Source: Bowmanella yangjiangensis
GTDB lineage: Bacteria > Pseudomonadota > Gammaproteobacteria > Enterobacterales > Alteromonadaceae
Assembly (NCBI RefSeq): GCF_017255015.1
Contig: NZ_JAFKCS010000001.1
Coordinates: forward strand, 368,772 to 432,771
Reading direction: 5' to 3'
Length of the DNA stretch: 64,000 nt
Part shown: positions 1 to 9,126 of the stretch, in pieces
Position numbering within the stretch: position 1 is the stretch's first letter
Layout of the letters: every line of letters starts with the position of its first letter
Notes under the pieces: generated by a model
What the model was told of the DNA's origin: nothing
The model's database searches: none
The model's input: only the letters and a program-made list of their open reading frames with translations
Program-made: the position numbers and the translations under genes

Positions 1-255
1 AAAGACTTGCCGGTACAGTTGTTAAAGATAGACAGAGTGTTTATCAAAGATATTGAACATCCGAAGAACTATGGTCTGGTAAATGCCATGATCGCTATGG
101 CCGACGCGGTAGGTATGCGAGTATTGGCTGAAGGCATAGAGACAGAGCGTCAGCGTGATATCTTGTTGAAGATGGGGTGCGATTTAGGGCAGGGTTACTT
201 GTTTGCCAAGCCAGTAAGCTATGCAGAGATTGAAGCTACTCTCCTCTCAGCTTAA
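1..255 (+). CDS. C-terminal end of an EAL-domain (cyclic-di-GMP phosphodiesterase type) protein, truncated by the window edge
   Basis: The reading frame is open from base 1 and ends with TAA at 253-255, giving 84 residues of an EAL domain. Visible landmarks are the KIDRVFI strand, the AEGIET motif carrying a conserved glutamate, and the closing GQGYLFAKP segment typical of EAL domains. EAL proteins hydrolyse cyclic-di-GMP to pGpG. Whether this one is active, and which sensory or GGDEF domains precede it, cannot be told because the N-terminal part lies outside the window. It converges on the HDOD gene, and the two stop codons overlap by four bases. Confidence 0.9.
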   Translation, partial: KDLPVQLLKIDRVFIKDIEHPKNYGLVNAMIAMADAVGMRVLAEGIETERQRDILLKMGCDLGQGYLFAKPVSYAEIEATLLSA

Positions 256-1097
256 GGGCTGGCAAACAATTCAGGATTCATAATAATCAATATTTTGTAA
301 GACTCGACTTTGCTGCTAAGGATGACATTTTCCAGCTCTGTTTCACCGAGCCTGAGGCTGTCGATAATCTCTGCATTGATCAAGTGATCGGTACATTTTT
401 CATTTGGCAGAGCACATTGTAAGGCCAGCCGTACAGCAAGATAAACGATGGCAATATCGGTTTGCTTGAGCGCCAATGCTTCATTGTGCTGATTAGCGAT
501 AGGGGTAAAGAGGTTCGACGGCAGATTCCACAGCATGAGAATCTGAGCGCTGCATTCCGCATAGGTAAAGCCCAACAGTTGCTTTTGTTTATCCCAAGGT
601 CGTATCTTTTGTTCAAACTGCTCACATTGAGAAGCCAGCTCAGGGGAACGATTGGCCACTGCCAGTTCACCAAAGTTATGCAATAAGCCAAGTAAAAAGA
701 AACGCTCGGTATCTTTTTGCCCGGTTTCAAGGGCCAGATGTTTCGCGATTAACCCTGCGTACACGCTTTGCTGCCAAAAGCGCTCCAGATCAATAGCATT
801 GTTTTCAAAATGCTTGAAGGCGCTACGCGCAGTTTCGGTCATGACCAGGCTATACAGAGCTTTGGCTCCTATGGCGCTGACAGCACGGCTGATGGTACTG
901 ATCTCTGTATTAAAGTTGTACAGCGCACTGTTTGCCAGCTTGAGCAATTTGCTGCTTAGTGAAGGGTCCAAAGAAACGACATTGGCAATATCGGCTGCAG
1001 TTGAACTGGGATCTTCCAGTAATTCCTTAATACGCGTACAGGCGTCCGGCAAGGCAAATGAGTCGGTCACGGCCATAGCGTAATCAGTGGCTTGCAT
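252..1097 (-). CDS. HDOD-domain signalling protein
   Basis: The 281-residue protein is almost entirely an HDOD domain, a phosphohydrolase-like helical fold that usually lacks the catalytic HD pair. The N-terminal part contains the family pattern LDPSLSSKLLKLANSALY, followed by ISRAVSAIGAKALYSLV, and a central LLGLLHNFGELA segment stands where HD enzymes have HD-(I/L)G. HDOD proteins act in signal transduction, often beside cyclic-di-GMP proteins, and that is the context here. No receiver or output domain is attached. The ATG at 1097 has only a weak ribosome-binding site. Its biochemical role is unknown. Confidence 0.85.
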   Translation of the reverse strand: MQATDYAMAVTDSFALPDACTRIKELLEDPSSTAADIANVVSLDPSLSSKLLKLANSALYNFNTEISTISRAVSAIGAKALYSLVMTETARSAFKHFENNAIDLERFWQQSVYAGLIAKHLALETGQKDTERFFLLGLLHNFGELAVANRSPELASQCEQFEQKIRPWDKQKQLLGFTYAECSAQILMLWNLPSNLFTPIANQHNEALALKQTDIAIVYLAVRLALQCALPNEKCTDHLINAEIIDSLRLGETELENVILSSKVESYKILIIMNPELFASP

Positions 1098-1267
1098 AAG
1101 TTAATTAGTCCTTTTTAGTCTTCTGATCTCAGGATAGTCGAAAGGTCGAAACTTTAACCACCTAACAACAGTATTTCCCTGGCTAATTATCTCATTGTGC
1201 AACATATCTTGCTTGCCAGATGTTCATGCCACGGTATGATTTGACATATCCTTACTAAAGGGAAGTC

Positions 1268-4200
1268 ATGTTGTTGGACTTGTTACGTCACTACTTTACC
1301 TACCCTCAGGACAATTTGCTGATGTTCGGCAATTACGATTCCTGGCTAGTACTACTGTCCATTCTGGTTTCTATTTTTTCCTCCTCCATGGCTATGCAAC
1401 TGGCTGGCCAAGCACGGCAAACAACACAGCGAAGCGCTTTACTCTTATTCGCAGGCAGTGTGGCATTGGGAGCCGGTGTGTGGTCTATGCATTTCATCGG
1501 CATGTTGGCCTTTCAATTATGCACAGAAGTAAATTACGCTACTAATCTGACCTTGCTATCCATGCTGCCAAGTATGGGAGCATCCTGGGTAGCCTTGTCA
1601 TTGATCAGCCGTAAGCAGGTTAGCCTGCTGCAGCTCACATTAGGTGCGGTACTAATGGGGGCTGGCATAGGCACTATGCACTATGTTGGCATGGCGGCCA
1701 TGCAAATGGCGCCAGCACTGAAATACGACCCCTGGTTGTTCGGGCTATCTATCTTTGTGGCGGTGGCCCTGGCTTGGTTATCGTTGTGGGTACGCTTTGG
1801 TATCAGACGTTTTACGGCGGCTCAGCTTTCACCCACCGCATTGAATCTGTTCAGTGGTACCGTGATGGGGCTGGCTATCAGCGGTATGCACTATACCGGT
1901 ATGGCGGCGGCACGTTTTGTGCCACCGGAGGGGATGCAACTTAGCGAGCAGATTAACCATTCTGAAGTGATGGCGCTCGGTATCGCGATTACCACTATTT
2001 TGATGACGACTATGGTGGTCATCGTTAACTTGCTGTTCAAATATAGACAAATCAGTCAGGTGGCAAGACGCAATGAAACACGTCTAAAAGCCATGATGGA
2101 TACAGCGGTTGATGGTGTCGTTACAATAAGTGAAAAAGGCTTAGTGCTGGGTATAAACCAGGCTGCGGAGAAAATCTTCGGTTGGCGGGCTGACGATATT
2201 CAGGGCAAAAATGTCAGCATGTTAATGCCTCAGCCGTTTTCTGATGAGCACGATGATTATCTGGGGCGCTATTTGCGTACCGGCGAGGCCAAAATTATTG
2301 GCACTGGACGTGAGGTGCTGGCGCTGCACAAATCCGGCGTCACCTTGCCGGTGAGATTGGCTATTGGCCATGCCAGGCTGCCGGGTGAAAACTTATTTGT
2401 CGCCTTTATTACTGATATCAGTCAGCGGCTGCGCATGGAAAAGGCGCTAAAAGACAATGAAGCCAAATACCGTTCTTTAATCAGTAACATTCCAGGTGCT
2501 GCTTATCGCTGCCAGGCAGATATTGGTTTTGCCATGATATTTATCAGCGAGGCGGTAGAGCAACTGACGGGCTTTGCTGCCGAGGACTTCATCCTGCCCA
2601 ATCCCAAGCGAAACTTCTCTGATTTATTTCATCCTGAAGACAGAGACAGACTCTTGGAAATGTCCTGCTATGAAGAGCATTTTTGCGTGGAGTACCGGAT
2701 TATTGACCGCTTCGGCAATGTGCGTTGGATGCTGGACAATGGCGGCCCGGTGCGCAATGAACAAGGGGAAGTGGTTTGGCTGGATGGTTTCATTATGGAC
2801 ATTACCAGCAGAAAACAGATGGAGCAGGAATTACTGGTGGCCAAGGAGCGTGCTGAGCAGGCTGCTGCGGCTCGTTCGGCGTTTCTGGCGAACATGAGTC
2901 ATGAGATCCGTACACCCATGAATGCCATCATTGGCTTTAGCGATGTGTTGGTGAATAGTCAGCTTGATCAAGAGCAGCAACGGCATCTGAAAACCATCAA
3001 TCAGTCAGCCCGATCACTGTTGCATCTACTCAACGACATTCTTGACAGTGCCAAGTTAGAAAAGGGCAAGCTGGAACTAGAGTGGCGGGATTTCTCTATG
3101 ATGGAGTTAACCGACCAAGTGGTGTCTACCTTGTGGTTACAAGCGCGCAAAAAAGGTTTGGAGCTGACTCTGCATCTTGCCCCTGAATTACATGAATTTT
3201 ATCGAGGGGCACCTGACAGAATTCGCCAAGTTTTGACTAATTTAGTCGGCAATGCCATTAAATTTACTGAACAAGGCCAGGTTAGGCTGGACGTCGGTGT
3301 TGAGCAGGAAGGGGTAGTGCGCTTTTGTATCACCGATACCGGTATGGGGATAGAAGCCGAGCGCTTAAGATATATCTTTGAGCCTTTCACCCAGGCGGAT
3401 GCTTCCATGAGTCGGCGCTTTGGCGGAACGGGTTTGGGTACAACCATCAGCAAGCAATTAGTGGAACTGATGGGCGGGCAGATTTGGGCCAACAGTACTC
3501 CAGGTATGGGAAGCACGTTCGGTTTCAGCCTGCCCCTGAATGAAGGCCAACCTGTTGTCGCCGTTGATAAACGTACGGCGGCCAGATTACCTAGTCTGCG
3601 CATATTGGTGGCCGACGATATTCAGCAGAACCAGGATTTGCTGAAGCTGTTGCTTGGCAATGCTGGTCATCAGGTTGTGGTGGCTAGCAATGGACTTGAG
3701 GCTCTGGAGCAGGTTAAGCAGCAGAGCTTTGATCTGGTGTTGATGGATATTCAAATGCCCGAGTTGGATGGGTTGGCTGCCAGCAGGGCGATTCGTGCCT
3801 GGGAAGCAGAGGTTGGCCGCGGGGCCTTACCTATCATTGCCTTAACGGCCAGTGTTCTGGATGAAGACAAACAGGCTGCCAAGGACGCAGACATGCAAGG
3901 CTTTGCCAGTAAGCCTGTGGATATGCCGGCTTTAATCCTTGAGATAGCTAAGGTTCTTGGGCTTGATTTAAAGCCCGAGATTGAGCATAAGCAACCCAAT
4001 GGTGAAGCCAAGTTGGTTAATATGGGGAAGGCTTTGCAACTGTGGGGGCAGGAAGCCACTTATATTAAAGAGCTGCTTAGTTTCGTTGGTCGCTATTCAA
4101 GCTTGCCAGAACAACTCCAACAGATGCTTGAGAATGCTGATACGGCAGCTCTGCTGGAACGAGCCCATGCGCTAACGGGACTCTGTGGTAATTTGGCGCT

Positions 4201-4594
4201 TGAGACCCTGGCGGAGTTATCCATGCAGTTGGAGCGTCAGGCCAGGCAGGGCCAGCTGGCGCAGAGTGATAGCATTATTCAAGCTTTGCAAATACAAATG
4301 ACTGCACTAGAAAACTGGCTAGGTGAGCAGAGTGATATGCAGCTCACTATTGCAGAACAGCAACTGGTCGCAGACCGTGGTGAATGTCTGGACATACTGC
4401 TACGGCTACAGAAAGCGGCCGCTGCCAATGAGTTTGATGATCAAGCTCTGAATGACTTAACTGCGCGTTGTGCGGGCGTTTCCGGTCCTTTAATGGAGGC
4501 CATTGCAGAGGCCTTTAATGAATTTGATTTTGTTGCTGCAAGTCAATTGCTTGAGCAGGCGTTGACCATTATTAATGAGGGGAACAAGCAATGA
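1268..4594 (+). CDS. MHYT-PAS-PAS hybrid sensor histidine kinase with REC and HPt domains
   Basis: This 1108-residue inner-membrane kinase begins with an MHYT sensor (about residues 1-265). It has repeated MHFIGM, MHYVGM and MHYTGM motifs in membrane helices, which are proposed in this family to bind a metal and sense O2, CO or NO. Two PAS domains follow (about 275-395 and 400-520). The HisKA phospho-acceptor histidine lies in MSHEIRTPMNAI (about residue 546), followed by an HATPase with DTGMGI and FGGTGLG boxes. A receiver domain has LMDIQMPELDG (Asp near 824), and a C-terminal HPt has RAHALTG (His967). The start ATG follows AAGGGAAG. The gene overlaps the next one by ATGA, so the HD-GYP regulator is its likely phosphorelay partner (inference). 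Confidence 0.93.
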   Translation: MLLDLLRHYFTYPQDNLLMFGNYDSWLVLLSILVSIFSSSMAMQLAGQARQTTQRSALLLFAGSVALGAGVWSMHFIGMLAFQLCTEVNYATNLTLLSMLPSMGASWVALSLISRKQVSLLQLTLGAVLMGAGIGTMHYVGMAAMQMAPALKYDPWLFGLSIFVAVALAWLSLWVRFGIRRFTAAQLSPTALNLFSGTVMGLAISGMHYTGMAAARFVPPEGMQLSEQINHSEVMALGIAITTILMTTMVVIVNLLFKYRQISQVARRNETRLKAMMDTAVDGVVTISEKGLVLGINQAAEKIFGWRADDIQGKNVSMLMPQPFSDEHDDYLGRYLRTGEAKIIGTGREVLALHKSGVTLPVRLAIGHARLPGENLFVAFITDISQRLRMEKALKDNEAKYRSLISNIPGAAYRCQADIGFAMIFISEAVEQLTGFAAEDFILPNPKRNFSDLFHPEDRDRLLEMSCYEEHFCVEYRIIDRFGNVRWMLDNGGPVRNEQGEVVWLDGFIMDITSRKQMEQELLVAKERAEQAAAARSAFLANMSHEIRTPMNAIIGFSDVLVNSQLDQEQQRHLKTINQSARSLLHLLNDILDSAKLEKGKLELEWRDFSMMELTDQVVSTLWLQARKKGLELTLHLAPELHEFYRGAPDRIRQVLTNLVGNAIKFTEQGQVRLDVGVEQEGVVRFCITDTGMGIEAERLRYIFEPFTQADASMSRRFGGTGLGTTISKQLVELMGGQIWANSTPGMGSTFGFSLPLNEGQPVVAVDKRTAARLPSLRILVADDIQQNQDLLKLLLGNAGHQVVVASNGLEALEQVKQQSFDLVLMDIQMPELDGLAASRAIRAWEAEVGRGALPIIALTASVLDEDKQAAKDADMQGFASKPVDMPALILEIAKVLGLDLKPEIEHKQPNGEAKLVNMGKALQLWGQEATYIKELLSFVGRYSSLPEQLQQMLENADTAALLERAHALTGLCGNLALETLAELSMQLERQARQGQLAQSDSIIQALQIQMTALENWLGEQSDMQLTIAEQQLVADRGECLDILLRLQKAAAANEFDDQALNDLTARCAGVSGPLMEAIAEAFNEFDFVAASQLLEQALTIINEGNKQ

Positions 4595-5580
4595 GTGTGG
4601 CAGACCAACCCAGCATTCTGATAGTGGATGACGAACCGGCTAATTTGAAGGTGTTGAAACTGGTTTTGCAGGAACAATACCGTTTGATTTTTGCTCGTTC
4701 AGGCGAGGAAGCCCTAAACATTGCCAAGCGTGATAAGCCCGATTTGATCTTACTGGATGTGATGATGCCTGGTATGACGGGGTTTGATGTTTGCTTGCAA
4801 CTAAAAGCTGATACGGCGCTGGCAAGCATCCCCGTGATATTCGTTACGGCGTTGAAAGATGAGGTGGATGAAACCCGTGGCTTTGATTTGGGCGCCGTCG
4901 ACTACATCACAAAACCTGTTACCCCTGCGGTAGTGAGAGCCAGAGTAAGAACTCACCTGTCATTGGTTAAAGCGGATGAGATCAAACTGAGTCGTCTTAG
5001 GATAATTCAATGCCTTGGACGCGCCGCTGAGTATAAAGACAATGAAACCGGCAACCATGTGCTGCGCATGAGCCACTACGCCAGGATCATTGCGCTGGCG
5101 TATGGGTTTTCTGAGCAGCACGCCGAAGAGTTACTGCATGCGGCACCTATGCATGATATCGGCAAGATTGGCATTGCAGACCATATTCTACTTAAGCCCG
5201 GTAAGCTAACCGCCGAAGAATATCGTGTCATGCAGGATCACCCTGAAATTGGTGCGGAAATCCTCGGAGAATGTGACTCCCGCTTAATGCAGATGGCCAG
5301 GACAGTGGCACTCTGCCATCATGAGAAGTGGGACGGCAGCGGATATCCAAAAGGCCTGAAAGGCGAAGCTATTCCTATCGAAGCCAGAATTGTTGCGCTG
5401 GCTGATGTGTTTGATGCGCTGACCAGTGCAAGGCCCTACAAGGCGGCTTGGTCCATTGAAGATGCCTTAGCGCATATTCGTGAACAGCAAGGTAAGCATT
5501 TTGATCCTGCACTGGTTCCTTTGCTTGAACAGGAAATAGACAGCATTCTGGAAGTCAAAGCGCGCTGGGTAGACAGCTAG
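4591..5580 (+). CDS. Response regulator with HD-GYP cyclic-di-GMP phosphodiesterase output
   Basis: The protein has 329 residues. The N-terminal receiver domain (1-125) has the VDDE acidic pair, the phospho-acceptor Asp56 in LLDVMMPG, and a conserved KP near 108. The C-terminal HD-GYP domain (about 145-320) shows HDIGKIGI (His188-Asp189), a following HHEKWDGSGYP segment, and ALADVFDAL. All metal-ligand and GYP motifs are intact, so hydrolysis of cyclic-di-GMP is likely. The layout matches RpfG. Translation starts inside the stop codon of the hybrid kinase gene, which suggests translational coupling and a cognate pair. The 260 bases downstream are AT-rich and show no strong terminator. Confidence 0.93.
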   Translation: MSVADQPSILIVDDEPANLKVLKLVLQEQYRLIFARSGEEALNIAKRDKPDLILLDVMMPGMTGFDVCLQLKADTALASIPVIFVTALKDEVDETRGFDLGAVDYITKPVTPAVVRARVRTHLSLVKADEIKLSRLRIIQCLGRAAEYKDNETGNHVLRMSHYARIIALAYGFSEQHAEELLHAAPMHDIGKIGIADHILLKPGKLTAEEYRVMQDHPEIGAEILGECDSRLMQMARTVALCHHEKWDGSGYPKGLKGEAIPIEARIVALADVFDALTSARPYKAAWSIEDALAHIREQQGKHFDPALVPLLEQEIDSILEVKARWVDS

Positions 5581-5840
5581 CATCTTTTATTTTTGACAAA
5601 TGCCTAGTGATCAACTGGTTTGATGGGTCACTAAGCAGCGCATTTCTTTTGCTAACCATCTTGTCATATTAATTCGCGTTTACGGGGAATGTTTTCGCTC
5701 GTCTGGGCTTGTTGAGCCTCGTAAACCGGGACAATGATCTCGTTAAAATCATTCATAAATATGATGTATGTGTTGGTTATGTATTTTTAATTTGAATTGA
5801 AAATACTCATCCTCATAATACTGATACATCTGTTTTGTGA

Positions 5841-6380
5841 ATGTATTTTGCTGTGAAATATATATTTAATTTGTTAATAGGGGCGGCTTTTCTGTTTACA
5901 CCTAGACTGATGGCAGACCAGGGCATTGCCATTGATTTGTTGCGTGGTGAAGGTGACCTGACTGGCGTCAGACTGGCTTATCGTCCTTACTATGGACAGT
6001 TGACCAGCATCGACTGGCTCGGAGAAGTAGATATTTACTTTGAGCTGAGTTTGAACATTTGGGAGTTTAGCGCCGACAGTTTCGACGAAAACAATTTGGT
6101 GTTGGCGCTTTCACCAGTGATCAGCAAACAATTTACCACCTTGTATGGCTACCCATTGAAATGGGAGTTTGGCATAGGTTTTTCTTTGGTGGATGACACC
6201 CGTTTTGCCAACAAAGACATAGGTTCACACTACCAATTTGAAGATCGTCTGGGATTGGTACTGCAACTGGAAGACAAAGAATCGCTGTCGCTGCGCTATA
6301 TGCATTATTCCAACGGTGGTCTGAATGACAAAAACCCTGGTATGGATTTTATCAATCTTTCCTATGCCTGGCGCTTTTAA
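5841..6380 (+). CDS. PagL-like lipid A 3-O-deacylase (acyloxyacyl hydrolase family)
   Basis: A 179-residue outer-membrane beta-barrel candidate with a signal peptide ending near residues 24-25 (LMA-DQG) and alternating aromatic/polar strands that finish in a terminal WRF. Near the C terminus the HYSNGGL motif carries the PagL-type catalytic His155 and Ser157. The family's third residue, a glutamate 14 positions after the histidine in Pseudomonas PagL, is aspartate here (Asp169). PagL enzymes remove the 3-O acyl chain of lipid A at the outer membrane and so change immune recognition and envelope properties. The upstream 260 bases are very AT-rich, and the ribosome-binding site is poor. Function is inferred from motif and barrel pattern. 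Confidence 0.75.
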   Translation: MYFAVKYIFNLLIGAAFLFTPRLMADQGIAIDLLRGEGDLTGVRLAYRPYYGQLTSIDWLGEVDIYFELSLNIWEFSADSFDENNLVLALSPVISKQFTTLYGYPLKWEFGIGFSLVDDTRFANKDIGSHYQFEDRLGLVLQLEDKESLSLRYMHYSNGGLNDKNPGMDFINLSYAWRF

Positions 6381-6393
6381 AACAAAGCTGGTG

Positions 6394-8937
6394 TCAGGCG
6401 TTAGATGATGCGTCGGCAAATTGCCACTGTATAAGTTTATCTGCGGCCAACGGACGGGCAAAATGGTAGCCTTGAAAGCGTCTGCATCCCATGTCACGCA
6501 GACGCTCAACCTGCCATTGCTGTTCGACACCCTCACAGACGATTTCCAAGCCGAGATGATGACTGATATCAACAATAGCGCTGACCAACTTATGAGTACT
6601 GGCAGTTTGGAGATCATCCACAAAGGACTTATCGATTTTTAAAATATCCAGTGGCAAATCTTTAAGATAGGACAGTGAAGAATAACCTGTACCAAAGTCA
6701 TCCAGTGCAAGTTTGAAACCCAGTTCGCGAAGCCTATGCAGTTTCTGCAGTGTATCAGTTTTATCATTGAGTAAACCGGTTTCCACCAATTCAATCACGA
6801 TTTCGGTTGGGTTGATATCGTAGTACAGCATCTGCTTTTGCAGATTTTCCACAAAGTCGGCATCAAGGAATTGCAAGGGAGAGACATTGATAGCCAAATG
6901 TTTGGGGTAGCTAATATTTTGTCTTCGCCAGGTCTGGATCTGACGAAACACAGCATCAAATAGCCACTGACCCAAAAGACGGATCAAGCCGGTTTCTTCG
7001 GCCACACTGATAAACAGGTCGGGGCGAATCATGCCTTTTACCGGGTGTGCCCAGCGGATCAGTACCTCCGCACCCAATAATTCGCCCTTGGAGGTGGTCT
7101 GTGGTTGAAATAATAGGAAAAACTCGCCTTTTTTTATGGAATCGGCCAGTTCTTTCTCTAATAGTAAGCGATCATCTAGCAGACTTTGTAAGGCCGGGTC
7201 AAAGCGTCGTATACCGCCGCTGCCTTCCTCTTTGGCTTGTTTTAGGGCGGACTCGACAAAGCGCAGCAACTCCTCCTGATTGTTGGCCTGGCACGCTAGC
7301 GCTGATCCTATGCTTGCAACCAGTTTAAGCTGTCTGCCAGCAAGCTCTATGGGGGTTCGGATCAGGCTCGCGATGGTCTCGCCATGCAGTTTTATCATCG
7401 GGTCGTCTCTACCCTCTATGCCTTGTTTGATAAAGGCAAAGCTGTTACTGCTGTAGCGAACAATCAGATCCTCTTCCTTTGCATCGGCTTTGAGGCGTTT
7501 AGCCACCTCTTGTAGTACCCGATCGCCAACAGCCTGGCCGTGTAGTTTATTGATATCTTTAAAGCCGTCGATATCGATCAGCAGTAACTGGAAGGTTGGA
7601 TAGCGTTGCCAGGTATTTGCAGGTTGATTAGTCAGCCAATCCCAAAGCGCCTTACGGTTCGGCAAATTAGTCAGACTATCAGTGTAGGCCGCACGTTTTA
7701 GCCGCTGCTCTGCACCTTCTCGCTGTATTTCTGCGGCGGTGCGCGCGGCAAACAGCATGAGGGTCTGTTCAAACTCTTCAATAGGTTCTATTTCGTGTCG
7801 AAACAGCAACACTATCAAGCCAATAGGATTACCGCTGACATCTTTAACCGGCATCCCCAGATAAGCCTGAATATGTTCCTGGGCCAATATTGAGTCCTGA
7901 GGAAATTGTTGCTGTACATTCTGGTAGTAAGTGCAGATCTCTTTGTTTCTAAGTCCCTGACAAGGTGAGCCGCTAAGCGGATATGTAAATCCCTCGACAG
8001 GCTTGCCGTCTTTTTGCATGGCTAACACTTGTACTTGTGCCGCCTCTTCAATATTTGTTTCGAATTGCCCGATAAAGCAAATATCAGACTGGTAGAGCCG
8101 TTGTAATTGCTCAACCTGATTGGCATAAAAGCTACTGCCGTCCTGATACACCATACCGCGCATCAGCCCTTGCAGCGCTCCGGCAACACGTTCACTGGTA
8201 GTTAACGCCAACTGAAGTTTTTCACGCTGACGGTGCAGTTGCTTGGCGACGTTAATGCACACTAAAAGCAAAAAGTAGTTGAAGGTAAAGCCAACCAGCT
8301 GCACTGAATTGATTCGACCAGTTTGAATGCCTGCCGCAAGTACCCAGGTGACCATCAGCAACATTACGAAGAAGCTAATGCCCATGGCCATCAACCTTTT
8401 GCCCTGTTTGAGTAATATCCAGCAGCGCCAAAGCAACCATAAGATAAGAATCAGCCCGGTCAAATGCAAAAGAATACCAGCCCAATGTAATGGGCCGACA
8501 AAATTTTGCAGCATATAACCTGTATCACCTGACCAGGTGACAACCTGGTCAATATGGCTGAATTTTAGGCCGTAAGGCAGTACAAAGTTGAGTACCGCTA
8601 ATATCAGCGACCACACCAAGAGTAACTGTAGCCATATTCTTGTACTTGTCTGGCCGGTCCAGACCGCAAAACAGAAATATGCCGCTGGCAGTATGGCGAC
8701 ATAACAGGCAGTTTGCAGCTTCAGCCAGTAGACAGCTGATTCCTGGTCTTGTATCTGGTGATATTCAAAGGTGGACCATTGATATAACGACACAACCAAA
8801 CACAGAAAAATGAAGGTCGGATACGCCTGATGATTGTGCTGATACAGGCCGGAAGCCAGAACCAACAAAGACACCATAAGAATCATGGCGATAGAGGCGG
8901 CAAACAGGGCTGGTGTAGACAGAAGACTGATATGCAT
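6394..8937 (-). CDS. 7TM-GAF-GGDEF-EAL protein with degenerate GGDEF, probable cyclic-di-GMP phosphodiesterase
   Basis: The 847-residue protein opens with seven predicted membrane helices (about 1-230) like the N-terminal 7TM region of some histidine kinases. A GAF-like domain follows (about 255-420), then a GGDEF domain (about 425-585) and an EAL domain (about 600-845). The GGDEF active-site loop reads RYSSNSF where R(Y/L)GGDEF is expected, so cyclase activity is very unlikely. The EAL domain keeps its key segments: AEVLIRW, NVSP, IELVETG, LDDFGTGYSSLSYL, KIDKSFV and CEGVE. It is therefore probably a phosphodiesterase with a regulatory GGDEF. It converges on the pagL-like gene with 13 bases between stops. 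Confidence 0.92.
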   Translation of the reverse strand: MHISLLSTPALFAASIAMILMVSLLVLASGLYQHNHQAYPTFIFLCLVVSLYQWSTFEYHQIQDQESAVYWLKLQTACYVAILPAAYFCFAVWTGQTSTRIWLQLLLVWSLILAVLNFVLPYGLKFSHIDQVVTWSGDTGYMLQNFVGPLHWAGILLHLTGLILILWLLWRCWILLKQGKRLMAMGISFFVMLLMVTWVLAAGIQTGRINSVQLVGFTFNYFLLLVCINVAKQLHRQREKLQLALTTSERVAGALQGLMRGMVYQDGSSFYANQVEQLQRLYQSDICFIGQFETNIEEAAQVQVLAMQKDGKPVEGFTYPLSGSPCQGLRNKEICTYYQNVQQQFPQDSILAQEHIQAYLGMPVKDVSGNPIGLIVLLFRHEIEPIEEFEQTLMLFAARTAAEIQREGAEQRLKRAAYTDSLTNLPNRKALWDWLTNQPANTWQRYPTFQLLLIDIDGFKDINKLHGQAVGDRVLQEVAKRLKADAKEEDLIVRYSSNSFAFIKQGIEGRDDPMIKLHGETIASLIRTPIELAGRQLKLVASIGSALACQANNQEELLRFVESALKQAKEEGSGGIRRFDPALQSLLDDRLLLEKELADSIKKGEFFLLFQPQTTSKGELLGAEVLIRWAHPVKGMIRPDLFISVAEETGLIRLLGQWLFDAVFRQIQTWRRQNISYPKHLAINVSPLQFLDADFVENLQKQMLYYDINPTEIVIELVETGLLNDKTDTLQKLHRLRELGFKLALDDFGTGYSSLSYLKDLPLDILKIDKSFVDDLQTASTHKLVSAIVDISHHLGLEIVCEGVEQQWQVERLRDMGCRRFQGYHFARPLAADKLIQWQFADASSNA

Positions 8938-9092
8938 ATGACCTGTAATCCCTTGCGAAACAACAAAGCGTCTATGTCAGTATCATTCATTCTGCTCATC
9001 TATCAAGGTGACACACTATAGTGAATTCCCCCGCGGCCTTGGTATAGAATAGCCGTTTGTGTTTGTAGTCCATGGGCCATGCGGCCTGCCTC

Positions 9093-9111
9093 CGGATGGA
9101 TACGCCATCCG
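9093..9111 (+). promoter_or_regulatory. Small hairpin in the leader of the condensin-like operon
   Basis: Seven perfect base pairs (CGGATGG with CCATCCG, loop of five) lie just before the AAGGAA ribosome-binding site of the gene starting at 9127. A TATAGAAT box at 9043-9050 preceded by TGG is a plausible extended -10, so the hairpin would lie in the transcript leader. A role in translation is only a possibility. Confidence 0.35.
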
Positions 9112-9126
9112 TGTACAAGGAACTTT

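Noticed and set aside
652-1083. 143-codon plus-strand frame inside the HDOD gene
   Set aside because: It is antisense to a protein with clear HDOD motifs and has a Ser/Ala/Leu-rich composition typical of shadow frames.
5581-5840. Possible cyclic-di-GMP riboswitch ahead of the pagL-like gene
   Set aside because: The stretch is merely AT-rich; the conserved boxes of GEMM-type riboswitches are absent.
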